From: Oscillospiraceae bacterium
GTDB lineage: Bacteria > Bacillota > Clostridia > Oscillospirales > Oscillospiraceae
Assembly (NCBI GenBank): GCA_017398725.1
Contig: JAFQFA010000016.1
Span: 1 to 64,000, forward strand
Direction: 5' to 3'
DNA length: 64,000 bases
Of the stretch, positions 33,065 to 41,756 are shown piece by piece. The notes beneath the pieces are model-generated. The model was not told the DNA's origin, did no database searches, and saw only the letters and a program-made list of their open reading frames with translations. A program made the position numbers and the translations under genes. Each line of letters begins with the position of its first letter. The first letter of the stretch is position 1.

Positions 33065-34078
33065 TTATTTAAAAACAAAATCTGTTTTGCCGGTCCACAC
33101 TTCATTGGCTTTGGCAATTGGCTGGGGCCAATGCGGGTGATGGATGGCATCGGGGTAAAACTGCGTTTCCAGCGCTACACCGGCCCGGTCGCAATAGTAT
33201 ACATTGTCCTTGCCTTCCAGATCAATGTAATTGCCGCTGTATACATGGACACAGGGGCTATCGGTGTACACCTCCATTACCCGTCCGGATACCGGGTCGG
33301 AGAGGGTAGCACACAGTGGCCCTTCTGTGGGATAACTGTGGTCATACCCTTTGGGGTTGCGTAACGGGGGGTAGTCTGCATGAATATCTTTTCCAATGGG
33401 TTTTGGGGTGCGAAAATCCATGGGCGTTCCAGCTACATCCCGGATTTCACCGGTGGGAACAAAGGTTTCATCACAGGGAATAAATTTGCTGCTGGGGAGC
33501 ATCAAAAGCTGCTGCATGGCAGCCTCCGGATGTTGATGTCCCCGTAGGTTAAAGCAGCTGTGGTTGGTCAGATTCAATATGGTATCCCGGTCACTGACTG
33601 CTTCATAACGGATCGACAAGGTCATGGGTTCTTGCAAAGAATAGGTGATGCGGATCTTGGCATTTCCCGGGAAGCCTTGATCCATATGAGGACTTTCCAA
33701 ATAGAAGGTGATGGAAGCATCGGTGTAATTTTCTACTTCCCATAGCCGGTGACTGTAGAAATCCGGTCCGCTATGCAAATTGTTACCCATATTGTTCTGC
33801 GGCAGGGTGTATGTCTGCCCGCCTAATGTAAATGTACCGCCCCGGATCCGGTTGGCACACCGACCGACTGTGGCGCCGATATTCATCCAATCCGCCTTGT
33901 AGGCGGCAGCATCCCTGTAGCCTAGCACAATATCATCATATACTCCGTTTTTATCCGGGGTATAAAGTCGCACCAGTGTTGCTCCCAGCGGGGCAAGCAT
34001 GGCTTTGAGTCCATGACCGGCGATGGTATATAAAGATACACTTCTGCCGTCGGGCAGGGTGCCAAAGGGCTTGATCAT
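33065..34078 (-). CDS. galM: Aldose 1-epimerase (galactose mutarotase)
   Basis: The start is the ATG at 34078 after GGAGGCG; the upstream extension is spurious. The 337-residue beta-sandwich interconverts alpha and beta anomers of galactose or glucose. Typical motifs are GRCANRIRGGTF, NNLHSG, NLTNHSCFNL (catalytic His) and a Glu near the end in VALETQFYPDAIHHPHWPQP. No gal operon neighbours are present. The gene diverges from an orphan CoA-transferase, with 212 bases between them. Confidence 0.93.
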   Translation of the reverse strand: MIKPFGTLPDGRSVSLYTIAGHGLKAMLAPLGATLVRLYTPDKNGVYDDIVLGYRDAAAYKADWMNIGATVGRCANRIRGGTFTLGGQTYTLPQNNMGNNLHSGPDFYSHRLWEVENYTDASITFYLESPHMDQGFPGNAKIRITYSLQEPMTLSIRYEAVSDRDTILNLTNHSCFNLRGHQHPEAAMQQLLMLPSSKFIPCDETFVPTGEIRDVAGTPMDFRTPKPIGKDIHADYPPLRNPKGYDHSYPTEGPLCATLSDPVSGRVMEVYTDSPCVHVYSGNYIDLEGKDNVYYCDRAGVALETQFYPDAIHHPHWPQPIAKANEVWTGKTDFVFK

Positions 34079-34227
34079 GTTTATCGCCTCCAGCCAATAC
34101 AATACTATATTTTCTTCTGTTGTACAATCTTTTTCTGAAAACAGGGCGAGCAATGATTTGCTTGCGGGTGTTATTTTTAGATATCTTTATCTGTTTTAAA
34201 TAAATTCAGTTAATTTGCCGGATTTGC

Positions 34228-34257
34228 TTGACAGATATTCGGCTTATATAATATAAT
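34228..34257 (+). promoter_or_regulatory. Promoter of the CoA-transferase gene
   Basis: A perfect TTGACA (34228-34233) and TATAAT (34252-34257) with an 18-base spacer lie 33 bases before the start codon. No operator is obvious. Confidence 0.75.
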
Positions 34258-34290
34258 TTTCTGGGTATAAGTATTTTAGGAGGTATATAT

Positions 34291-35508
34291 ATGGATAAAC
34301 CCTTAAGTGGCGTAAGAGTTGTGGAGCTGACTACCTTTGTGGCAGCGCCTTCCTGTGGCCGACTGTTGGCTGACCTTGGCGCCGAGGTTATTAAAGTGGA
34401 ACCCCCTGCCGGTGATATGTGGCGTACCAGCGGCAAGAGTTATATTCCTACCCGCTTCTGCGATGAGGAAAATCCGGTGTTTGATATCTACAATACCGGC
34501 AAGAAGATGATCAGCCTGAACCTGAAGAGTGAGGAAGGTAAGGAAGCCTTCTTTAAGCTGCTGGATACAGCGGATGTGTTCCTGACCAATAACCGTCCTG
34601 CAGCGCTGCACCGCTTGGGCATTGCCTACGAGGATGTCTGCGACCGTTTCCCCGGTCTGGTGTATGCCATTTTGCTGGGCTACGGTGAGAAGGGTCCTGA
34701 CTCCCATAAGCCCGCCTTTGATACCACTGCTTTCTGGACCAAGAGTGGCTTCCTGCGGGATATGGCTATGTTGAACGATAACTATATGCCTATGTCTCCT
34801 CCCTTCGGTGTGGGTGATACCTTCTGCGGTTACCTGCTGATGGGCGAGATCTGCGCCGCGCTGTTCCGGAAATTGCGTACCGGTAAGGGTGACTATGTTT
34901 GCTCCGGCCTGTACCATAATGCGATCTTCGGCATGGGTACAATGAATATCATCAATCAGCGCCCCTTCGGCAAGACCTACCCCACCGACCGTGTGGGTCA
35001 CGGCCTGCCCGGCGGTGTTTATCAGACGGGGGATGGCCAATGGATGTACATCGGCACCAACAGCCGCAAGATCCTCATTGAGAAGCTGACCCGGATCTTT
35101 GGCAACCCTGAGAAAGCATTGGATCCTACCTTTGTGAATCAGGAAAATGTGGCAATTATCGATCCTCCTGCATTCTATCAGTATTTCAAAGAGAACTTTT
35201 CCAAGAAGACCCGCGCTGAGTGGATCGAAATTCTGGAGGCAGAGGATATTCCCGTTATGCCTATGAAGGGCTTTGCGGATGTTTCCGAGGATCCGCAGGC
35301 TTGGGCCAACGATTACTTAGAGCATGTGGAATTTGCCAACGGCAATGTGGATGTGATGCCTACCAGCCCCATTGAGATGCTCTCTGTGGGCCAGCTGAAG
35401 ACGGTTCCTTCCCACACTGTAGGCGAGGATACCGCCGATGTGTTGGTATCCTTGGGCTACACCAAAGAGCAGGTTGAAAAAATGCGTACAGAAGGCGCTG
35501 TCCGTTAA
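34291..35508 (+). CDS. Class III CoA-transferase (CaiB/BaiF family)
   Basis: A 405-residue enzyme with the family opening LSGVRVVELTTFVAAPSCGRLLADLGAEVIKVEPPAGD. The catalytic Asp is predicted in KPAFDTTAFWTKSG, and the CoA-binding block is TGKGDYVCSGLYHNAIFG. It would move CoA between carboxylic acids in the cytosol. Relatives act on carnitine, bile acids, oxalate, 2-hydroxy acids and aromatic acids. No dehydratase, racemase or ligase is next to it, so the substrate cannot be read from context. A strong promoter, AGGAGG site and own terminator make it monocistronic. The convergent AraC gene may regulate it. Confidence 0.92.
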   Translation: MDKPLSGVRVVELTTFVAAPSCGRLLADLGAEVIKVEPPAGDMWRTSGKSYIPTRFCDEENPVFDIYNTGKKMISLNLKSEEGKEAFFKLLDTADVFLTNNRPAALHRLGIAYEDVCDRFPGLVYAILLGYGEKGPDSHKPAFDTTAFWTKSGFLRDMAMLNDNYMPMSPPFGVGDTFCGYLLMGEICAALFRKLRTGKGDYVCSGLYHNAIFGMGTMNIINQRPFGKTYPTDRVGHGLPGGVYQTGDGQWMYIGTNSRKILIEKLTRIFGNPEKALDPTFVNQENVAIIDPPAFYQYFKENFSKKTRAEWIEILEAEDIPVMPMKGFADVSEDPQAWANDYLEHVEFANGNVDVMPTSPIEMLSVGQLKTVPSHTVGEDTADVLVSLGYTKEQVEKMRTEGAVR

Positions 35509-35514
35509 AAAGCT

Positions 35515-35550
35515 CCGCCGGTCACCATTTGGGTGACCGGCGGTTTATTT
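35515..35550. terminator. Terminator between CoA-transferase and AraC genes
   Basis: CCGCCGGTCACC and GGGTGACCGGCGG form a 12-bp stem followed by TTTATTTATT, with A-rich sequence on the left for the opposite strand. Confidence 0.9.
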
Positions 35551-36475
35551 ATTCGTCTTTTTCTGCAGACCGGGCATTCAGTTCCCGCACTGCTTGGGGA
35601 GAGAAGCGCTTCCGGGCCAAAACACTGTACATAAAAGAATCGGTGCTCTTGGCTTCATTGGGTTTTTCGGAACTAAAGAGAATGTCCACAGGGTATGCCC
35701 GTCGGCACTGACCGGGGGTAGCACCAACATACTTGAGAAAAACCCGATTGAAATGGCTTACAGAGGAAAAACCGCACAATTCGGATACTTGGGTCAAGCT
35801 GTGGTCGCTGTAAACAATCAGTTCTGCGGCCCGGCGAATGCGGATGGTGTTCAGACAGTCCAGAATCGTTAGGTCGGTATCCTTTTTAAATACACCGCAC
35901 AGGTAAGTTTTGTTATAGCCCAATGCGGTAGCAAGTGCATCCAAAGACACATCCTCTGCGTAATGGGTTTCCAAATAACGGATGACTCGCTGGGCAAGAA
36001 CAGAGAAACCGGAGGCATCCACATAGGAAAATTGCCGGGGGCTTTGATGCCGGTCTTCTTCTGTCAGGGCATGCAGTAGTGCAGTCAGATAGGCGGCGGG
36101 GGCATCATCTGCCGGACTGCAGTGGGTAGCATATTCGTGGAGAATGTGCTTAAACAGGGCGTTGGCCAGTTCGTTTTCCAGTGCACGGCTGCTGACGCGG
36201 AGGACCCGAGTGTACATTGCCGGATTGGTAATGGTAAATTTCAGTTCCAGATGCTCGGTGTTTGCTTCTGTGCGGTTGGAGAAGGTATGGTCGGTATCCG
36301 GCGGGATGATGAGGCATTGTCCTTCATTCAGGGTTATGGGATGACCGGCGACTTCAAATTGATCTTGGCCCCGCAGGATCAGGATCATATGAAAATAAGG
36401 ATGGGTATGGGATTTAACACCGGCGTTGGGTTGGAAACAGGATTGTCCTACCCAAAGAATCTGTAAAGGGTCCAT
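35549..36475 (-). CDS. AraC-family transcriptional regulator with cupin sensor
   Basis: The start is the ATG at 36475 (GGTGG upstream); a GTG twelve bases earlier is the alternative. Residues 10-95 are a cupin-type ligand-binding domain (VKSHTHPYFHMILILRG...CLIIPPDTDHTF), residues 100-195 a helical linker, and residues 200-300 the double HTH (LDALATALGYNKTYLCGVFKK; LTQVSELCGFSSVSHFNRVFLKYVGATPGQCRR). Such regulators often sense sugars. It is convergent with the CoA-transferase, so its target may lie elsewhere. Confidence 0.92.
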   Translation of the reverse strand: MDPLQILWVGQSCFQPNAGVKSHTHPYFHMILILRGQDQFEVAGHPITLNEGQCLIIPPDTDHTFSNRTEANTEHLELKFTITNPAMYTRVLRVSSRALENELANALFKHILHEYATHCSPADDAPAAYLTALLHALTEEDRHQSPRQFSYVDASGFSVLAQRVIRYLETHYAEDVSLDALATALGYNKTYLCGVFKKDTDLTILDCLNTIRIRRAAELIVYSDHSLTQVSELCGFSSVSHFNRVFLKYVGATPGQCRRAYPVDILFSSEKPNEAKSTDSFMYSVLARKRFSPQAVRELNARSAEKDE

Positions 36476-36575
36476 TTGCTTCACCACCTTTTGTAATAAT
36501 TGTAAATTCTATCACAGGTTTTCCGGTTTTGCAACGGTTTACAGGGCGTAAAATTGAAAAATCCGCTTGTTTTCG

Positions 36576-36612
36576 GAAAAATAATCCCCGCCTGCACCGG
36601 TCAGGCGGGGAT
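36576..36612 (-). terminator. Terminator of the second LysR gene
   Basis: ATCCCCGCCTG and CAGGCGGGGAT form an 11-bp stem; the minus strand continues ATTATTTTTCC. Confidence 0.85.
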
Positions 36613-36668
36613 GTGCGCTTATTTGGGAAGGATGGATTACCAGCTGATTCATTCAGCATATCCGAAAC

Positions 36669-37556
36669 TTAATGCGCGACCGCATATTCCTTTTCAACAA
36701 ATTGCTTAAAGGCCTTCTCGTCTTCACTGAAAATCTGGTCTTTTCTCCAGTACAGCCGTAAGGTCCAAGGGGGACAAGGCTCACTGATGGGAATATATAC
36801 CACCGGTAGTGTTGGGGTGCGGACAATGGCTTTGGAGGTAAAACCAATGCCTAATCCCTTAGAAACCAATTGCTGGGTTGCCAGATGAGAATAGGCGTTG
36901 CCGCCGGGGAAGGGAATGCCGCACCGGTCGAAGAGCACCAGCAAATGCTTATACAGGTCAAATTCCTGCATGGGCAGAAAAACCGGTTCGTTTAAAATTT
37001 CTGACAGGCTGATGCTTTCTCGTTTTGCCAGCGGATGATCTTTATGTACCATTACCAAAGGTTCATCCCGGTACAGATCGATGTAGTCCAAGGAAGCTTC
37101 GTAATAGGCCGGTAGGTCATCGCTGGATGCCAGCAGGAAATTGAATTTGCTGGGCATACCGTGGCTTTGCAGATCAGCCCGGCGCACAGAGGTACACGAT
37201 AGGGTAAAATCCGGATATTCCTGCGTAAAATTGGTTACCAGATCCACCCAAGGAGTGGAACTGACACTGGCGATAAATACATGCCGGCCTTGCAGGAATA
37301 AACTTTGCTGCATTTCTACCTTGGCACAATCCAAGGTGGAAAAAACCTGATTGACATACCGCAGCAGAATCTGTCCCTGCTGATTGAGGGTGATTTTATT
37401 ATTTGCCCGATCAAATAGCGGCATGCCGATCTCTTTTTCCAAGCGGGAGATGGAAGTGCTAAGGGCCGGAGCGGAAATGAACAGGGCTTTTGCAGCTTCG
37501 TTGATTTTGCCCATTTCTGCCACTGTTTTAAAATAGCGCAGTTGGAGAAGTTCCAT
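36669..37556 (-). CDS. LysR-family transcriptional regulator
   Basis: A 295-residue LysR-type regulator: HTH at about 1-60 (LRYFKTVAEMGKINEAAKALFISAPALSTSISRLEKEIG) and effector domain after 90. GGAGG precedes the ATG. It is divergent from the DeoR gene with about 150 bases between starts, and could act on the DeoR-phosphodiesterase-MlrC unit, giving that cluster two regulators. The inducer is unknown. Confidence 0.92.
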   Translation of the reverse strand: MELLQLRYFKTVAEMGKINEAAKALFISAPALSTSISRLEKEIGMPLFDRANNKITLNQQGQILLRYVNQVFSTLDCAKVEMQQSLFLQGRHVFIASVSSTPWVDLVTNFTQEYPDFTLSCTSVRRADLQSHGMPSKFNFLLASSDDLPAYYEASLDYIDLYRDEPLVMVHKDHPLAKRESISLSEILNEPVFLPMQEFDLYKHLLVLFDRCGIPFPGGNAYSHLATQQLVSKGLGIGFTSKAIVRTPTLPVVYIPISEPCPPWTLRLYWRKDQIFSEDEKAFKQFVEKEYAVAH

Positions 37557-37615
37557 GGTTGGGTCCTCCTTTTTTTTATGATTATAGCCCTATAAAGGGA
37601 AAGTTGCAAGCATTT

Positions 37616-37659
37616 AAGACATAAATTTTGTTGACAAAAGACATAAATTGTGCGATACT
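37616..37659 (+). promoter_or_regulatory. deoR promoter with two direct-repeat operators
   Basis: TTGACA (37631-37636) and GATACT (37654-37659) have a 17-base spacer. AAGACATAAATT occurs twice, at 37616-37627 and 37638-37649, 22 bases apart (two helical turns), with the second copy inside the spacer. This fits autorepression by the DeoR-family product just downstream, or binding of the divergent LysR. Confidence 0.7.
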
Positions 37660-37710
37660 AATGCTTACATATTTTTGACAAGGTTTACGAGGTTTGGGAG
37701 GATTATCGCG

Positions 37711-38472
37711 TTGAAATTGGACAGAAGAAACCGAATTATTGATATGATTACCCAGCAGCGGACGGTGAAAAATTCCGAGCTGATGGAGAAATTTGATATT
37801 TCCATTGAAACGGTTCGACGGGATCTGGAGTACTTGGAACAGCAGGGTTATTTGCGTCGGGTCTATGGCGGTGCTGTGCTTAATGGCTCATTGGGCAGCG
37901 AGCCGGAGTATGCCAGCCGCGCGAATGTGCTGCATAAAGAAAAGGAAGCTATTGCTGCGGAAGCCGCTAAGCTGGTGGAACCGGATGAGTCTATTTATTT
38001 GGGTGTCGGTACTACAGTGCAGGCTATGGCGCAGTACATCAAGGGCATTTCCGGTCTGACGGTGTTTACCAACGCCCTGCGCACGGCTGTGGAGCTGAGT
38101 GAATCCACCAGCTGTCAGGTAATTCTCTCCGGCGGTCAGCTCCGTCCCAAAGAATTGACCCTCTCGGGCTTTCCTGCGGAAGATAACTTTGCCCATTTTA
38201 ATGTGAATAAGGCTTTTATCGGCATCGGCGGTATCTGCGAATCCGGTGTTACCGATTTCCATATCGGGGAAGCCCAGCTGCACCGGCAGCTGATCAAAAA
38301 TGCCCGTCAGTCCATCGTGTTGGCAGACTCCGGCAAATTGGCCCAGCGGGCGGTGGTGAATGTGTGCGCGCTGGAAAAGATCGATGTAGTTATCACCGAT
38401 GATAAAGCATCCCGCCAAGTGATCCGGGCTTTGGAGCAGGCCGGTGTCCGGGTAATTATCGCAAAACCGTAA
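37711..38472 (+). CDS. DeoR-family transcriptional regulator
   Basis: The start is the TTG at 37711 with GGGAGG nine bases upstream; the longer frame to 37648 starts inside the promoter. The 253-residue product has an N-terminal winged HTH (RRNRIIDMITQQRTVKNSELMEKFDISIETVRRDLEYLEQQGYLRRVYGG) and a C-terminal DeoR sugar-phosphate sensor domain (LGVGTTVQAMAQYI, TNALRTAVEL, ADSGKL). Members repress sugar or nucleoside catabolic genes and are released by a phosphorylated metabolite. It precedes a phosphodiesterase and an MlrC-type enzyme. Confidence 0.93.
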   Translation: MKLDRRNRIIDMITQQRTVKNSELMEKFDISIETVRRDLEYLEQQGYLRRVYGGAVLNGSLGSEPEYASRANVLHKEKEAIAAEAAKLVEPDESIYLGVGTTVQAMAQYIKGISGLTVFTNALRTAVELSESTSCQVILSGGQLRPKELTLSGFPAEDNFAHFNVNKAFIGIGGICESGVTDFHIGEAQLHRQLIKNARQSIVLADSGKLAQRAVVNVCALEKIDVVITDDKASRQVIRALEQAGVRVIIAKP

Positions 38473-38477
38473 TCTAT

Positions 38478-38513
38478 AAAAAGTCGCCGCATGGACCATG
38501 CGGTGACTTTTTT
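38478..38513 (+). terminator. deoR terminator
   Basis: AAAAAGTCGCCGCATGG and CATGCGGTGACTTTTTT form a strong stem (one G-T) followed by T6. Confidence 0.9.
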
Positions 38514-38546
38514 GTTGAAATAATGTGCAAAGGTATTGCAAAGGTT

Positions 38547-38576
38547 TTGACAATATGTTATCATCAAGATTAGAAT
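38547..38576 (+). promoter_or_regulatory. Promoter of the phosphodiesterase-MlrC operon
   Basis: A perfect TTGACA (38547-38552) and TAGAAT (38571-38576) with an 18-base spacer, 49 bases before the coding start. The repeated AAGACATAAATT element of the deoR promoter is not seen here. Confidence 0.6.
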
Positions 38577-38624
38577 ATATCAGGGAGGTAGTGTAGAAAA
38601 CCATCTTCCCGAAAGGAGCAAACG

Positions 38625-39941
38625 ATGAAACAGAAATTGCTTGTTATTTCTATGGATGCCACGGTTCACGAAGACGTAGCATACCTACAGACCCTGCCGA
38701 ATTTCCAGAAGATTCTGGGTAAGCGGGCAGAGGTGGAGCGGGTCAAATCCGTTTTTCCGGCCATTACATATCCTGCTCATTCTACTTTGATGACCGGTTG
38801 CACCCCCGGCAAGCACGGTATCTATAATAACGAACCTTTCAAGACTTTTGACGATGGCTATAAGCATTGGTATACCGACTCCAAGTGGATCCGGGTGGAG
38901 GATTTGTTTGCTGCTGCCAAGCGCGCCGGCTGTACAACAGCTTCCGTCTATTGGCCCATTACCGGTAATAACCCCAATGTTGACTACATTATTAATGAGT
39001 ATTTCTTCCTGCAGCCCGGCGATACGGATATCGTTGGTGCATTTAAGCGGATGGGCGCCAATGAAGAGGCGTTAAAGGCCGTTCGCGAAAACGAACACCG
39101 TATCCACCGTTCACCCCGTTGGCCCGTGCTGGTGCCCGACAGTAACTACGACGATTTCCTCATGGGCTGCGCTTGTAGCCTGATTCGTAATGTCCAGCCG
39201 GATGTGATGCTGGTGCACAACAGCTTCCCCGATAGCTGCCGTCATCGCTACGGTGCATTCGGCAAGGAAGTGAAGATCGCGCTGGATGCCATCGATATGT
39301 GGCTGGGTAAGGTGATCGAAGCGCTGGAAGATGCCGGCGTTTACGAGCAGACCAACTTTGTGCTTCTTAGTGACCACGGTCAGATGGACTTAAAGCGTCG
39401 GGTCAAACTCAATGCCTTGCTGGCTCGGGGCGGTTTTATTGATGTGGCGCTGGATGGCTCTTTGTATTCTTGGCGCGCCTTCGCCCAGACCAATGCCATG
39501 TCCGCATCCGTATACCTGCTGGATCCTGCCAATAAGAAGCTCTATGACGAGGTCTATGCATACCTGCAGAAGATCGTAGATGAAAAGGTATGGGGCTTTA
39601 CTAAGGTATATACTACCGAGGAGGCAAAGGAAAAGTACGGCACTTACGGTCCTTTCAGCTTCATGATGGCTACCGATGGTGCCACTGCTGTCAGTGAGGA
39701 TTGGAAAGAACCTCCTTTGGCAGAGGTGGATCTGGAGGATTATACGCTGGCTCGTGCAACCCATGGCTACGAGCCGGAGTTGGGTCCTCAGCCCATCTTT
39801 TTGGCACAAGGCCCTGCATTTAAGGAGGGGGCGGTGCTTCCTACAGCCAATCTGATCGATGTTGCGCCTACTCTTGCAAAAGTCTTAGGTCAAGAACTGC
39901 CGCAGGCAGATGGCCGTTGTCTGACTGAATTACTTAAATAA
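38625..39941 (+). CDS. Nucleotide pyrophosphatase/phosphodiesterase family protein
   Basis: A 438-residue alkaline phosphatase superfamily enzyme. Metal-binding Asp11 is in VISMDAT, nucleophile Thr48 in FPAITYPAHSTLMTG, further ligands in LSDHGQMDL and ARATHGYEPE. The NPP type is recognised by the TYPAHSTL block and GKHGIYNNE. It has no signal peptide, so it acts inside the cell on a phosphodiester or phosphonate monoester. AAGGAG precedes the ATG, and an M81 enzyme follows 11 bases later. The upstream DeoR protein suggests that a phosphorylated sugar-like compound controls the unit. Confidence 0.88.
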   Translation: MKQKLLVISMDATVHEDVAYLQTLPNFQKILGKRAEVERVKSVFPAITYPAHSTLMTGCTPGKHGIYNNEPFKTFDDGYKHWYTDSKWIRVEDLFAAAKRAGCTTASVYWPITGNNPNVDYIINEYFFLQPGDTDIVGAFKRMGANEEALKAVRENEHRIHRSPRWPVLVPDSNYDDFLMGCACSLIRNVQPDVMLVHNSFPDSCRHRYGAFGKEVKIALDAIDMWLGKVIEALEDAGVYEQTNFVLLSDHGQMDLKRRVKLNALLARGGFIDVALDGSLYSWRAFAQTNAMSASVYLLDPANKKLYDEVYAYLQKIVDEKVWGFTKVYTTEEAKEKYGTYGPFSFMMATDGATAVSEDWKEPPLAEVDLEDYTLARATHGYEPELGPQPIFLAQGPAFKEGAVLPTANLIDVAPTLAKVLGQELPQADGRCLTELLK

Positions 39942-39952
39942 GGGTGTTGGTT

Positions 39953-41449
39953 ATGAAAAGGATCTTTTTCTTCGAATTTCGTCAGGAGTCCAATACCTTT
40001 AATCCTGTTGTGGCCCAGCCTGAACATTTTAATTCCGGCATGCCCTTTGAGGGGGAGGAGATGACCAAGCTGCGGTTGAACACGCGCCACAGTGTACAAG
40101 GTGCCGTGACTGCTATCCGGCAAGCCGGCGGTGAGGTGATCCCGTCCATGTATTTCCGTGCGCCATCCGGCGGCCGTGTGGCGGATAAGGTGATGGAAAT
40201 GCTGAAAGAGGGCATTAAGCGGCATCTGGATGCCGCCGGTGAGATCGACGGCGTATATGCGGCGCTCCACGGTGCGACCTGTACCGAAAGCGAAGACGAT
40301 GCATGCGGTGCGATTATCGAGTATGTCCGCGGCTTAGTGGGAGATAAGCCCATTGCGGTTTCCCATGACCTCCATGCAAAGGTGACCGAGAAGATGCTGC
40401 GCAATGCCCAGATCATCTGCGGCTACCATACATACCCGCATTTGGACTTTTATGAGACTGGCTACCGTGCAGGTAAGCTGCTGATGGAAAAGCTGGCGGG
40501 CAGCAAGGCAAAAATGGCAACGGTTGCCATACCTATGCTGATTCCGCCTGCCGGTTATACCACCCAGAACGAGCCCTTCAAGTCATTGATCGACATGGGC
40601 GATGAGATGGTGGCATCCGGTAAGATTCAGGATTACAGTGTATTTGCGGTGCAGCCTTGGCTGGACATCGCGGGGATCGATAGCCGTATTATTACCATTG
40701 GTGAAGATATGGAAGCTGCCAAGGTGTGTGCCGGCAAGCTTGCCCAACGCCTGTTTGAGATCCGCGATGAAGTCCAGCCCCCCATGATGACGGTGGATGA
40801 GATCATCGATATCGCTGAAAAGAACACCTCTGGCAAACCGGTTCTGTTGGCAGAATCTGCGGATTCTCCCAATGGCGGTGCAGTGGGCGATAGTCCCGTG
40901 GTAGCGCTGCGGGTGCTGGAACGGGGAAGCGAGCTGAAGACCGGCTTGTTCGTTACCGATCCTGCTGCTGTGGAGCATGCGTTTGTGGTGGGTGTCGGTA
41001 ATACCGGTACCTTTACCTTCGGTGCCGCTTTTACCCCCGGCGTTCCCGGACCTGTTACCGCAGAGGGCCGTGTCCGGTCTTTGCATGACGGCTGGTGGAC
41101 ACAGGAAGGTGCTGCCGGTCGCGGTACTGCTTTCTGCTTCGGCAGAAGTGCGGTGGTTAGCTTCGGTAATGTAGATGTGCTGTTGATCACCCAAGGCGGT
41201 GCATCCGGTGATCCGCAGGTGTTGCGCCACTTTGGTATCGAGCCCACCTTGTACGATCTGATCGTAGTAAAAGCCAATACCTCTTTCCGGGCACCCTATA
41301 CCCCCATCAGCGATCTTGTGTATGTGGCAGATACTGCCGGTGCCTGCGCATCCAATCTGCACCAGCTGAAGTGGGAGAAGCTGCCTAAGGGTGTGTATCC
41401 TTTTGATCTGCCGGAAAACTATCAGATTGCGGAACCGGCTGTTTGGTAA
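39953..41449 (+). CDS. M81 family metallopeptidase (MlrC-like)
   Basis: The ATG at 39953 has AGGG eight bases upstream; a GTG at 39944 is the alternative. The 498-residue product matches MlrC, the zinc enzyme first known from microcystin breakdown: RIFFFEFRQESNTFNP at the start, YAALHGATCTESEDDACG, VSHDLHAKVTEKML, CGYHTYPHLD (metal ligands), and the C-terminal domain VLLAESADSPNGGAVGDSP. Most clostridial members act on unknown amide substrates, not microcystin. Co-transcription with a phosphodiesterase suggests successive cleavage of one compound with a phosphodiester and an amide. Confidence 0.9.
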   Translation: MKRIFFFEFRQESNTFNPVVAQPEHFNSGMPFEGEEMTKLRLNTRHSVQGAVTAIRQAGGEVIPSMYFRAPSGGRVADKVMEMLKEGIKRHLDAAGEIDGVYAALHGATCTESEDDACGAIIEYVRGLVGDKPIAVSHDLHAKVTEKMLRNAQIICGYHTYPHLDFYETGYRAGKLLMEKLAGSKAKMATVAIPMLIPPAGYTTQNEPFKSLIDMGDEMVASGKIQDYSVFAVQPWLDIAGIDSRIITIGEDMEAAKVCAGKLAQRLFEIRDEVQPPMMTVDEIIDIAEKNTSGKPVLLAESADSPNGGAVGDSPVVALRVLERGSELKTGLFVTDPAAVEHAFVVGVGNTGTFTFGAAFTPGVPGPVTAEGRVRSLHDGWWTQEGAAGRGTAFCFGRSAVVSFGNVDVLLITQGGASGDPQVLRHFGIEPTLYDLIVVKANTSFRAPYTPISDLVYVADTAGACASNLHQLKWEKLPKGVYPFDLPENYQIAEPAVW

Positions 41450-41460
41450 TTGAATTTGAA

Positions 41461-41491
41461 AAGGTGCTGCCGCCCGGCAGCACCTTTTTGC
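41461..41491 (+). terminator. Terminator after the MlrC-like gene
   Basis: AAAAGGTGCTGCCG and CGGCAGCACCTTTTT form a 13-bp stem followed by T5. Confidence 0.92.
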
Positions 41492-41534
41492 TATATATCA
41501 CACGGTATATAAATACTGATTTTTCAGCCCAATA

Positions 41535-41608
41535 TGTAGGGCGGGGCCTTGGTCCCGCCGTCAAAAGCTGTTACAACAGAGCGGCGGGAGCAGAGACCTC
41601 ACCCTACG
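41535..41608. repeat. Intergenic palindromic repeat (REP/MITE-like)
   Basis: A 74-bp unit bounded by GTAGGG and CCCTAC, with inner GGTCCCGCCG and CGGCGGGA, so most of it can fold into one long imperfect hairpin. It is GC-rich within AT-rich spacer DNA and codes for nothing. I associate GTAGGG-bounded palindromes of this kind with dispersed intergenic repeats of clostridial genomes; copy number cannot be judged here, as no second copy was noticed in the window. Confidence 0.6.
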
Positions 41609-41680
41609 ATGCGATTGGGGAACAGTTCGATAAATTAAAATTTGGCGGAAAGAAACCTTCCTGTTTTTCCAAATTTTCTC

Positions 41681-41732
41681 TTGACTTTTTGTGGGAATGC
41701 AGTTATTATATGCGTGGTTAGCATATGCTAAC
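41681..41732 (+). promoter_or_regulatory. feoA promoter with iron-type palindromic operator
   Basis: TTGACT (41681-41686) and TATTAT (41704-41709) have a 17-base spacer. The perfect palindrome GTTAGCATATGCTAAC (41717-41732) covers the expected start point, the position of a repressor site. It does not look like a classic Fur box; a DtxR/IdeR/MntR-type regulator is more likely. Confidence 0.8.
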
Positions 41733-41756
41733 TGATTAGAGAAATCAGGTGATCCT

